64,000 bases of DNA, taken from NCBI RefSeq assembly GCF_008801915.1, contig NZ_VZOV01000005.1, positions 186,001 through 250,000 on the forward strand, read 5' to 3'. Shown in pieces: positions 1-9,600 of this stretch. The notes under the pieces are model-generated. The model was not told where the DNA came from. It searched no databases and saw nothing but the letters and a program-made list of their open reading frames with translations. Position 1 is the stretch's first letter, and each line of letters begins with the position of its first letter. The translations under genes and the position numbers were made by a program. Origin of the DNA: Cupriavidus gilardii. GTDB lineage: Bacteria > Pseudomonadota > Gammaproteobacteria > Burkholderiales > Burkholderiaceae.

Positions 1-407
1 TGAACAAGGAATTCCAGTGGCCGGATCTGCTCGGGTCGTCCGGGCGCGATCGCGCGGCATCGGCCGAGGCCACGCATGGCGCCGCGCCGCGCGTCTTGGC
101 CGAGCGGCAGGCCACGGCGCCGACGATGGAGGCCCCGCATCGCAACCTGTCGCGTCGCGCGGCCTCGGTGCTGGCGGGCTACCACCAGGTGGCGCCGGGC
201 GACACGCTATGGGACATCGCGCGCAGCCATCGCGACATGCTGCTGGATGGCGACGGCGGGGCGGGTGCCGTGCCCGGCGGCGACGTCGCGCAGACCAGCC
301 GGGCGCTCGACCACCTGCTGCAGCTCAATGCCTCGATCGGCGATCCCGACCGCATCGTGCCCGGCTGGCTGGTCGATATCGCCCCGCAGCAAACCAGCCA
401 GGGCTGA
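1..407 (+). CDS. 3' end of a protein with a C-terminal LysM-like domain (partial)
   Basis: The reading frame is already open at base 3 and stops at 405-407, so the start lies outside the window. The last ~65 residues read YHQVAPGDTLWDIARSH, then a stretch of about 30 residues, then NASIGDPDRIVPGWLVDI. The first and last parts match a LysM fold (GDTLWDIA and the closing PGW hydrophobic strand), but the middle is longer than the usual ~44-residue LysM. The giant protein at 3649-13110 ends with the same module, including TLWGIA and PGWVLDV, with the insertion in the same place. The two genes are therefore probably paralogous at their C-termini. LysM domains usually bind peptidoglycan or chitin; that role is inferred here. 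Nothing can be said of the N-terminal part. Confidence 0.75.
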   Translation, partial: NKEFQWPDLLGSSGRDRAASAEATHGAAPRVLAERQATAPTMEAPHRNLSRRAASVLAGYHQVAPGDTLWDIARSHRDMLLDGDGGAGAVPGGDVAQTSRALDHLLQLNASIGDPDRIVPGWLVDIAPQQTSQG

Positions 408-634
408 CAACGGCGCGGAAGTTCCCGTCCTACGAAGGCTCGGTGATGGCAAGGCGCGCCGCTCGCGGTACGCTACGCCATCCTCGAGCCCGGCCGCGAT
501 GGCCGGGCATGGACGCGCATGAACACGCGTGGAGGCGCATCGACGCACAACCACGCGGATCCAGGCGCATTGGCGCATTGGCCCATCTCGCACCGACCAC
601 CATCATTTCTCCGACGACCGATTCCTCCGCCGGC

Positions 635-1231
635 ATGCCCGATCACCACCCATCCTTCGTCCTTCCACGGCGGCGTCTTCGCGGCGCGCGGCTGGCGGCG
701 CTGGCCGCGCTGGCCATGGCGCCCGCCGCCCATGCCCAACTGGTCCCGGTCGAGCGCTCGATCCTGATCCATCGCACGCCGCAGCAGGTGTGGGCGCAGG
801 CCGGCGACTACTGCGCGATCGCCAAATGGGACAGCGCGTTGCGTTCGTGCAGCGTGGTGCTGGGCGACGGATCGCCTGGGACGGTCCGTCGTGCCGAGCG
901 CAAGAACGGCGGGCCGCCTGTCGTCGACGTGCTGGTCGATCGCGGACCGTACTCCTACGTCTACCGCAAGCTGTCCAACCATACGCGCGGGCGACTGCAG
1001 GTAAGTCCCGGTCCCGACGCGGGCACCGCCGTGGTAACGTGGCAGATGTGGCTCGACCCGCTGTCCGTGCCCGCCGGCCCGCGTGCGGAGTATCCGCAGG
1101 CGCTGGGCAACGAAATGCAGGCGGCGCTGGGCCGCATCAAGGTGCTGGCCGAACAGCCGGTCGACAAGGCGCCGGTCCATCCGGTGCGTGAGTCCGCCGA
1201 CGCGGCACGTCCGTCGACGCAGGGAAGTTGA
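635..1231 (+). CDS. exported SRPBCC-family (polyketide cyclase/dehydrase-like) protein
   Basis: The 198-residue product starts MPDHHPSF and has an Arg-rich n-region, a hydrophobic Ala/Leu core and a likely signal-peptidase site after AAHAQ near residue 35. The mature part shows the SRPBCC/START-like pattern: an initial strand (PVERSILIHRTPQQVWAQAGDY), a helix with the typical W at 'KWDSAL', then alternating beta strands (GTVRRAERKNG, YSYVYRKLS, GTAVVTWQMWLDP) and a long C-terminal helix. SRPBCC proteins form a hydrophobic ligand pocket; the ligand is unknown. The upstream extension of the frame to base 17 overlaps the LysM gene in another frame and is not credible. A second ATG near 715 would cut the signal peptide, so I prefer 635. 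Bases 408-634 hold no gene I can support. Confidence 0.75.
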   Translation: MPDHHPSFVLPRRRLRGARLAALAALAMAPAAHAQLVPVERSILIHRTPQQVWAQAGDYCAIAKWDSALRSCSVVLGDGSPGTVRRAERKNGGPPVVDVLVDRGPYSYVYRKLSNHTRGRLQVSPGPDAGTAVVTWQMWLDPLSVPAGPRAEYPQALGNEMQAALGRIKVLAEQPVDKAPVHPVRESADAARPSTQGS

Positions 1232-1334
1232 GCGACACGGCTGCGGTGCGCGGGCGTGGCGCCGTGGCGCGCGATGCCGGTGTTGTTCGCTCGCGCCAGC
1301 CGCATCGTCATTTCCGTGTCCAATCCCTGTCGAC

Positions 1335-2336
1335 ATGAACCTGCGCTTTCTCGAGACGTTCGTCTGGGTCGCCCGTTTGCGAAGCTTCCGGCTGACCGCG
1401 GAAAAACTGTTCACCACCCAGGCCTCGATTTCCAGCCGCATCGCCGTGCTGGAGGAGGACCTCGGCGTCAAGCTGTTCCTGCGGGACTCGCGCGGCGTCT
1501 CGCTGACCCCGCAGGGCCAGCAGGTGCTCGAATATGCCGAGCGCATGGTCAACACCATGCACCGGCTGCGCCAGTCGATCGATTCCACGCGCGTCAGCGA
1601 GGGGCGCCTTCGTATCGGCGCGATGGATTCGGTCATCCATACCTGGCTGTCGTCGGTGGTCCGCCGCGTGATGGAGGCCTACCCGGCGCTGGAGATCGAG
1701 CTGACCGCCGATGCGGCGCTGAACCTGTGCGACCAGCTGCAGAAGGGCTATCTCGACATCATCTTCCAGACCGATCTGCTGCGCGTGGAGACCGTGCGCA
1801 ATATCGAACTGGCCAAGTATCCGATCCGCTGGATCGTCGCCAAGGGCTCGGCCTATGACAGGCCGTACCGCTCGCTGGCCGATCTTGCCGGCGAACGCGT
1901 GATCACCTTCGTCAAGAACTCGCGCCCGCATCAGGACATCCTGAGCCTGTTCCATCTGAACGGCGTGGAAACGCCGCGCGTCAGCTGCGTCAATTCGGTG
2001 GCGGCGATGACGCGGCTGATCGGCGAGGGCTTCGGCATCGGCGCGGTGCCGCCGGTGCTGGTGCGGCGCGAGTTGGAGGACGGCACGCTGACCGTCGTCG
2101 AGATCGACAGCCATCCGCCTTCGCTCGATATTGTCGCCTCCTGGCGCACGGGCGCGGGGCTGGAGCTGTCGGAGTCGGTGATCGCGCTGACGGTCGGCGT
2201 GGTGGCCGCGTTCTGCGCCGAAGCGGGCGAGGACAAGGCGATGCTGATGGCCAATGCGGCGGCGCAGAGCAGCGGCGGCGAGACCGGCGGCGATATGGAC
2301 CGCGCTATGGACCGCGATACCCCGCGCGACGCCTGA
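1335..2336 (+). CDS. LysR-family transcriptional regulator
   Basis: The 333-residue product has a classic N-terminal winged helix-turn-helix (MNLRFLETFVWVARLRSFRL, AEKLFTTQASISSRIAVLEE, then LGVKLFLRDSRGVSLTPQG, residues 1-60), a linker helix and a periplasmic-binding-protein-like effector domain from about residue 90 (RLRIGAMDSVIHTW onward). The start was chosen at the conserved MNL of the HTH; the longer open frame upstream overlaps the SRPBCC gene. The C-terminal 25 residues are Gly/Asp-rich and probably disordered. The gene is followed by a hairpin and then by the DUF1445 gene on the same strand. LysR genes often regulate an adjacent enzyme gene, so DUF1445 is the best candidate target, but I see no defined operator. 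Confidence 0.9.
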   Translation: MNLRFLETFVWVARLRSFRLTAEKLFTTQASISSRIAVLEEDLGVKLFLRDSRGVSLTPQGQQVLEYAERMVNTMHRLRQSIDSTRVSEGRLRIGAMDSVIHTWLSSVVRRVMEAYPALEIELTADAALNLCDQLQKGYLDIIFQTDLLRVETVRNIELAKYPIRWIVAKGSAYDRPYRSLADLAGERVITFVKNSRPHQDILSLFHLNGVETPRVSCVNSVAAMTRLIGEGFGIGAVPPVLVRRELEDGTLTVVEIDSHPPSLDIVASWRTGAGLELSESVIALTVGVVAAFCAEAGEDKAMLMANAAAQSSGGETGGDMDRAMDRDTPRDA

Positions 2337-2357
2337 CAGCGGCTGCCTCCATTCCCG

Positions 2358-2378
2358 AAGGCAAGCATCGCTTGCCTT
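2358..2378 (+). terminator. hairpin after the LysR gene
   Basis: An 8-bp stem (AAGGCAAG / CTTGCCTT) with a 5-nt loop lies 21 bases after the LysR stop codon. It is followed only by a short T-poor tail (TGTCAT), so it is a weak intrinsic terminator at best. Confidence 0.45.
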
Positions 2379-2510
2379 TGTCATCGAAAAGCCTTATCGC
2401 GCTGCATCCAAAAGTTTTGTTGGACAGTGCGTCGGCGCGGCGTCCAGAATCGTTGCACACCTCGCGACAGCGCACGTTGCGCTCGCGTGCACGACTCCAC
2501 GCCGACGACC

Positions 2511-3314
2511 ATGAACCTGCCCCTCCAGCAAGCCAACGGACTGTTGCCAGAAGACCCCGCCGCGCTGCGCGCGCTGATCCGCTCCGGCCGTTATCGCGGC
2601 CATACCAGCGGGCTCGCCAGAGGCTATGTCCAGGCCAATATCGTGATCCTGTCGCGCGACTGGGCCTATGACTTCCTGCAGTTCTGCGCGCTGAACCGCA
2701 AGGCCTGTCCGCTGATCGACGTCACCGAACCGGGCGATCCGGTCTTCCGCAATCTCGGCGTCGACGTCGATATCCGCACCGATGTGCCGCTGTACCGCGT
2801 CTACCGCAACGGTACCGACTATCAGGAGACCACCGACATCGCCGCGCTGTGGCGCGACGATTTCGTGGCGTTCGCGATCGGCTGCTCGTTCTCGTTCGAG
2901 CATGCGCTGATCGCCGCCAACGTTCCGCTCAAGCATATCAATCTGGGCCGCAACGTCGCGATGTTCCGTACCTCGATCGAGACGCGGCCCGCCGGACGCC
3001 TGTCCGGCAAGCTGGTGGTGTCGATGCGTCCGCTGAAGGCCGCCGATGCGATCCTGGCCACCGAGATCACGGCGCGCTATCCGGACGTCCACGGCGCACC
3101 GGTGCATATCGGCGATCCACGGCTGATCGGCATCGAGGATATCGAGGCGCCGGACTACGGCGACGCGGTGCCGGTGGACGAGGACGAGATCCCGGTGTTC
3201 TGGGCCTGCGGCGTGACGCCCCAGGCCGTGATCCGCGAGGCCCGCCCCGAGATCTGCATCACGCATGCACCGGGCTGCATGCTGGTCACCGACCTCGACA
3301 ACAACCGGCTGTAG
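2511..3314 (+). CDS. DUF1445 family putative hydro-lyase (D-glutamate cyclase N-terminal family, YcsI-like)
   Basis: The product is 267 residues, the usual length for this family. It carries the family signatures [26 protein letters not shown] and the C-terminal [15 protein letters not shown], as well as the opening [20 protein letters not shown]. These are those of DUF1445 proteins such as Bacillus YcsI and the N-terminal half of mitochondrial D-glutamate cyclase (DGLUCY). Members are often labelled putative hydro-lyase; in DGLUCY the joint activity is reversible conversion of D-glutamate to 5-oxo-D-proline. The start is MNLPLQQ at 2511. The protein is probably cytoplasmic. Its neighbour downstream carries DUF4392-type domains, the other half of DGLUCY, which makes a shared D-glutamate or pyroglutamate role possible. 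The activity of a stand-alone DUF1445 protein remains inference. Confidence 0.88.
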   Translation: MNLPLQQANGLLPEDPAALRALIRSGRYRGHTSGLARGYVQANIVILSRDWAYDFLQFCALNRKACPLIDVTEPGDPVFRNLGVDVDIRTDVPLYRVYRNGTDYQETTDIAALWRDDFVAFAIGCSFSFEHALIAANVPLKHINLGRNVAMFRTSIETRPAGRLSGKLVVSMRPLKAADAILATEITARYPDVHGAPVHIGDPRLIGIEDIEAPDYGDAVPVDEDEIPVFWACGVTPQAVIREARPEICITHAPGCMLVTDLDNNRL

Positions 3315-3328
3315 ATGATTTCGATGAC

Positions 3329-3360
3329 GGGGCGATGACGGCGACGGCCGTCATCGCCCC
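3329..3360 (+). terminator. strong perfect hairpin after DUF1445
   Basis: A perfect 14-bp stem (GGGGCGATGACGGC and its complement) with loop GACG begins 15 bases after the DUF1445 stop codon. There is no U-tract after it, so it is terminator-like rather than a textbook intrinsic terminator. It suggests that the giant gene has its own promoter. Confidence 0.6.
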
Positions 3361-3573
3361 TGGCCGCAACGTCAGGCGGCCTTCGACTACGTATTCGCGT
3401 AGTTCCATGCCCTGCGGGTGGCCCGCTGCAGCGCCAGCCTACGATTCTCCTTAGTTGGTATCGCGCCACACCGGGCAGACAATGGCCTGTCACGCTGGCG
3501 GCAATCCGCCCAGGCGTAGCGCCTCGCGGGCGCCGGCACCGTGGTCGACCGCGGTCTGCGCGGCTGCCTTCCC

Positions 3574-3621
3574 GCCGTTCTTGTCGCCGTTCTTGTCGCC
3601 GTTCTTAACGCCGTTCGCATC
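3574..3621. repeat. 12-bp tandem repeat, four copies, upstream of the giant gene
   Basis: Four contiguous 12-bp units: GCCGTTCTTGTC twice, then GCCGTTCTTAAC and GCCGTTCGCATC. The array ends 27 bases before the start codon, close to the ribosome-binding site (AGGAGA at 3635-3640). Copy-number change by slippage could alter leader length; no regulator is evident. Confidence 0.75.
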
Positions 3622-3648
3622 GCCCCCGTTCCTCAGGAGAAGAGCGTC

Positions 3649-6600
3649 ATGCTGGATTTCAAGGACCTGATGCAAGCCCGCGAAGCCATTCTCGCCGCGG
3701 CCCGTGCCGCCGCCGAAGCGGCCGCGCGCGCGGCGGCCGAGGAAGCCAGGCGCGCGCAGGCACGCGAGGCCGAGCGGCAGCGCGAGGCGCAGGAAGCCGA
3801 AACCGCCCGGCGCAACGAACAGAACAACCAGGCCCAGCAGGCGCAACAGGCAAATCAGGCCCAGCAGGCGAACCAGGCCAATCAGGCGCAGCAGGCCGAC
3901 CAGAAACAGCAGCCCGACCGCGCGGCGAACAGTCAGCCCGTGGTCACGCCGGCGCTCTACACCCCGCAAACGAATCCTGGCGGCGTGGTCCAGGTCAAGG
4001 GTCCAGGCGGCGACAAGCCGGCCACCGATCCCGCGCAGCAGGCGCGCGACAAGGAGCAGGACGAGGCGAAGGGGCACACCGATCGCTGGCACAAGGACGC
4101 CAAGGGCGCCTACGACGACAGCGAGACCAAGCGCAATGCCGGCACGATGACCGATGCCGACTGGAAGCCGATCGAGCAGAAATACGGCATGGTGATGGCC
4201 GGCGCGCAGAACGAGCTGCGCGTGGCCGCCAACCAGGCCGCGGCGACCGGCGGCGACGACAAGGCGATCGCCGCGGCGGTTGACGCCAAGGCGAAGGAGA
4301 TCCGCGAGCGCTACAACGATCCGGTGCTCGACCAGAACCTCGACATGATCAAGGACGGCTTCCTGAAGGCCGAGCCGACGCAGCAGGCCCGCGACACGCA
4401 GGGGGCGCGCTTCTATGGCGGCGCGCAGGACGCCGCGGCGAAGGGACACACCAGCCTGTCGCTCGCCTTCGCCAGGGAACTGAAGGACCACGACCGCGCG
4501 CCGGCGATGGCCGACTACGACCTGACCCGAGCGATGGATCGGGGCTACGAGGAATACAGCGGCACCGACAAGGCCAAGGAAGACCAGCGGCGCTTCGAGC
4601 TGGACAAGGATGAGATCCTGCAGGGCACCTTCGATTCGCTGGCGCTGCGCAAGGACGAGTTGACCGTCAAGGCAGGCGACGACAAGGCGCTCGACAATGC
4701 GATCGCGCTGGCCGCGCCCAACGCGGATCCGAAGCTGATCAAGGAACAGCTGGCCGAGGACGCACCGGAAGGCGCCACCATCAAGGTCATTCCGATGTAT
4801 GTGACCGGGCCTGGCATGTCGCCTTACCAGAGCGCGGTGTTCGAGTTCGTCAAGGACGGCAGGACCCTGTGGGTCGACGACCAGGGCGCGGTCTACGGCA
4901 AGGGCGATCAGTCCGCCGAACGCGACTTCCAGGAAAACAACGAGCTGCACGACAAGGGCACCGTCTACCTGGCGAGCGACCTGAGCCTGGGCGCGGACGG
5001 CCATGTGAAGTTCGACGACATCGACGCGCACATCGTCACCGGGCGCGAACAGGCGCGCGCCTGGCTCGATATCGGAGTGACGGCGTTGGGCGCCATCGGC
5101 GGCGTCGGCGTGATGCTCGCCACCGGGGGGGCGGCGACGCCGCTGGTAGCGGCGGCCTGGAGCGGCATGCTCGGTTCGATGGGATACGGCCTGGCGGTGA
5201 CGGCGATCGATGCGCAAAACATGGCGGACCACGGCCGCTCGCTCAATCCGTTGGACAACTCGCGCGCGTTCTCGCTGTGGGCCAACGCGTTCGGCTCGGT
5301 GGCCGGGATCGGCGGCCTCGGCCTCGGCAAGGGCGCCTCGCTCGCCATACGGGCGTCCGGCGCGCTGGCCAACCGATCCACAGCGCTGACCGCTCGCGCG
5401 GCGGCGCTGTCGGACAGGGCGGCCAATCTCGCCGCGAACTCGAACCCGCTCGCAGCCAACGTCGCCGCGCTTGCCGCGAAGACACAACGGGCCGCCACGA
5501 TGGCGCAGTCGGCTTCGCGCACCCTTGCCGGCACCGCCAGCCGCATGGCGGTCGGCGGCAACGTGCTCAACCTCGGCGCGTTCGGCACAGGGGGCATCCT
5601 GACGACGCAGCAGGCGGCCACCTTTGTCCAGCACGGCGACCAGATGTCGCTGACTGAAAAGCTGCAGAACGGCGCGATGCTGCTGATGGGGATGACGCAG
5701 ATGATGCCGGCGGGCATCCAGATGCGCAGCGCGCGAGCGGTGCACGACGCCACCGTGCGTGTGCTTGGGCGAACCCCGCGCGCGGAGGCCGCCGCGCAGG
5801 CATTGGCGCTGCAGACGGCAGTGCAGGCAGGCGAGGGCATCGCCAACGGCCGCGATGGCTCCGAGGCCAGGGTACGGGTGCGGCCAGCCGACGAGGGCAC
5901 CGCGGGCGGACGCCAGCCGGCGGATACGGCCGGGGCACCGCGCGCCGGCGGTGAGGAGGCGGGCCATTCCTCGGCGACGGCGGGTCGGCCTACCGTGGGG
6001 CGCGGGCAGGAGGGGGACGCGCACGGTACGCCGGCCCGGCCGGCGACGGTGCCGTCGGCGGACCCCCAGAGCCAATTCGCCGTCACCACCCGTGCCGGCG
6101 ATGGTGGCGGGCGCTCCTTCACCCCGCAGAAGTTGGGGGTCTGGCAATCGGTCAAGCTGGCCAGCCGTCTGACCTTCGACGCGGCGGTGGCGCAGGGCGT
6201 CCGGCTGCAGGACGGCGTGGTCAATCGGATGATGGACCGGGCGATGCAGCAGGCCGTCACCAGGTACATGCGCGAGGCCGGCGAACGCAGCCGGCACGGC
6301 GAGGCGCCACCGGCGGCAAGCCGCACCAACACCAGCGGTCGCAGCCGCCGCCGCGCCGAGGCGCGCGCGGACGCGCGCGGCGATGCCCGACCCAATGTCC
6401 GCAGCGCGGTGTTCGCACATGGCGGCGGCGGCCGTGCCGCCGTGCTCGAGGCCGCGCGCGCCGAGCCGTCGATCGTGCTGCAGAACGCGATTTCGCCGCT
6501 GGACCGCGTGGCCGGCATGGACGGGCGCCCGATGTCGCTGTCGGTGCCCTATGGCGCCGAGCTGGCGGCGCGGGCGCTGCAAGATGTCGATACGGTGCTG

Positions 6601-9600
6601 ATCGCAACGTCGCCGGCGACGCTGCACGGCGGCGCCGACACGCATGGACCGCTGGGCGCGGCGACGCTCGGCGCCTATCTGAGCGCGCTGGGCAAGGAGG
6701 TGATCTTCGTCACCGACCCCGCGCACGAGGCGCTGCTGGCCGATCTGCTGCAGGGCGAACTTGGCCTGGCCGATGCCCGCATCGAGACCTTCACCGCCAC
6801 CGATTCGACCGGGGCCGCCCAGCAGGCGCAGGCGCTGCTGGCAAAGTATCGGACCCAGGCCGTGGTCGCGGTCGAGGTGGCCGGCCGCAACCGCGCCGGC
6901 GAATACCGGCTGGCCAACGGCGAGCGCCTCGACGGTGCGCCGCGGGTCGACCAGCTGCTGGTCGAGGCCAATGCCAAGGACCTGGTCACCGTGGCGATCG
7001 GCGCCGACAGCCATACCGCGGGCATGCGTTCGGCGCTCGAGCGCGCGATGACGTCGCTGCATGTCGAGCCCGCCGATATCGACCAGTGGTCGGCGGTCGG
7101 CGCGAGCCATCCGGTGGTCGGCATGAACACCAACCTGGCGGCGCAGGCGGTCGGCTTCGCGCTGCAGCGCGCGTCCGGCAGCGACCACGCGATGCCGACG
7201 ACCGATCGCGTCGCCGCGATGATCGACCGCATGGCCGCGCTGCACGCGTATGACAGCGTCACGCTGGAGCGCGGCGCGACCAGCATGCGCGGCCTCGACA
7301 AGCGCAGCTTCCTGGGGCTGTACGAGCTGCTGCAGGCTCAGGCCAGGCAGTTGCCGGATGGACTTGACCTGGCGCAGATGCTGGACGGCATGCAACGCCG
7401 CTTCGTGCCGAAGGGCGTGGACCCGGAGCAGTTCGGCATCAAGGTGATCGACGACATCATCGAGGTCACCGTATTCGACTCCAGCAACGGCGGCATCCTG
7501 GCCGCGATGAACATCGCCCGGCATATCTTCTCGATGACCGGCAAGCGCGTGCAGCTGGTCGCGTACGGCGATCACGCCGCGGGCACCTACGGCGGGCGCG
7601 AGCGCGACGACCTGATCCGCCGCGTCAACGACGGTTTGCACGCGATGCACCAACAACAGGCCGATGCCAACGCGCTCGGCTGCAACACGGCGTGCATCAC
7701 CTATCCGGAAGGCTGGGCCGGGCTGAGCGAGCGCGATTTCATCAACCTGATCCACACCACCGCCCGCGCGATGGCCCAGGACGGCGGCCGCAATTTTGCG
7801 CTGGTCGCCACGCCGGGCACCGTCAACAGCCATGCCTATCGCGATGCGGTGGACGCGCTGCGCACCGGGCAGAACGTGCTGGAGATCGGCGCCAACGAGT
7901 GGGCCGCCGCGGTCAACGCGCTGCAGCACCAGGCCAAGCAAGGGCCGGAACTGGTGGCGATCCAGAAGCTGGTCGCCAAGTACATCAACGCCGAGCGGAT
8001 TCCGCCCGAGACCGAGTCGTTGTGGCTGTGCTGCACGCACTATCCGGCGCTGGCCAGGCTGATCCGCCAGCAGCTCGATGCCAGCGGCCTCGGCCACGTC
8101 AAGCTGATCGACCCGATGCAGTACCAGGCCAAGGCGCTGGTCGACCGGCTGATCGAGCGCGGCGTGCTGAAGCAGGACGATTTGCTGCCCGAGCCGATTC
8201 CGTTCGAGGAGGTCAGCGCCCAGGACATGCTGCCGCTGCTGGCGGTGACCACGGGCCGCGCCAGCGAGGTCGTGCGGCTCGCTCAAGGCATGACCGAGGA
8301 TCCACGCGCGCGCGCGTTCGGCGTGCCGGAGTTCAGCGCGAGCACCGATCCGGGCCAGATTCGCGGCATTCTCGATGCCAACCGGATGCCGGCCGCGATC
8401 GATGCGATGGTGACCGGGTATACCGGCCGCAATATCGACCGGCTGGCGATTCCAAAGGGGGCGTTGCACGCCGCCGCGGCGATGGCCGATGCCGAACACG
8501 TGCTGCTGCTGACCGGCTTCTCGGTGGCCGAGGGCTTGCCCGAAACCGACGGCCCGCCCGGAACCGTGGCGCTGGGCGCGATGCTGCGCGCCGCCGGCAA
8601 GCGCGTCAGCTATATCGTCGATTCGGCCAACCAGCCGATCCTCGAAGCGGCGCTGGCCGACATGGGGCAGCCGCTCGATTCCGTCCACGTGTTCGACGAG
8701 CATGCGGACAGCAGCTCGCCGGTGGTCCGCGCAATGCTGGAGGAACTGCGGCCCGATCACGTGTCGTCGATCGAACTGCCCGGCCGCACGGCTGCCGGCA
8801 CCAAGCACAATATGCGCGGGGTCAACCTCGACGATTTCACCCCGGGTATCGATGCGTTCCTGAAGGCGGCGCAGGAGATGGGCATTGGCACCTCCTCGGT
8901 CGGCGATGGCGGCAACGAGGCCGGCATGGGCAATGTGGCGGCGTTCGTCCCGCTGGCGCCGGCCGGCACGCCGATCGCCTCGGTGGTCCGGACCGACATC
9001 CTGGTGACCGCCAGCGTGTCGAACTGGGGCGCCTATGCGATCGGCGCCGCGTTGCTGCGCCAGCTGGGCAAGGCCCACCTGATGCCGACCGAAAACCAGA
9101 TCCTGTCGGCCATCGAGGCGTCGGTCCACGCCGGCGCGGTCGACGGTGTGTCGCGGCAGCGGGTCCCCACGGTCGATGGCTTCTCTCCGGAGGTCCATGC
9201 GGCGGTCTACCGGTTGCTGCGGCACTGGGCCGGCGCCGAGGCGACCACCGGCCCCGGCGCGCCGGTTCCCGCACTGATCGGCACCGCGATGCCGCGCCGG
9301 CAGCCGCGTTCGGTGCTGGAGGACCTGTTCGCGCATGGATTGCGGCGTCCCTTCCATGGTGCGGACGAGGGCGGGCGCGGCAACCTCCAGGCCCGCCATG
9401 TGCCCGCGATCGTCGATCGCAGCTGGTCGCTGCGCGACGGCGTGCCGGGCATCGACGCGATCGCCACGATGATCGACAGCGTGCATGCGACCGGCGGCCG
9501 TCTGGCCGGCGTCAAGTACGTGGCGGTGCGCGACGCCGATGCGGCCAATGCCAGGCCCAAGGTGATCGGCGCCTTCGATTCGCCGCTGCAGGCCGCCGCG

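Larger units (their letters stand above)
3315..3648. other. 334-bp intergenic region with hairpin and 12-bp tandem repeats
   Basis: No gene is supported here. The region holds a strong hairpin just after the DUF1445 stop, a stretch with no recognisable motif, and a 12-bp tandem repeat just before the giant gene. The frame of the giant gene stays open back to 3541, but this is read through the repeats and lacks a ribosome-binding site. Confidence 0.7.

Noticed and set aside
3541..3648. In-frame extension of the giant gene to GTG 3541, giving a hydrophobic AVLVAVLVAVL stretch
   Set aside because: The stretch comes from the 12-bp tandem repeats, there is no ribosome-binding site before 3541, and AGGAGA fits ATG 3649.
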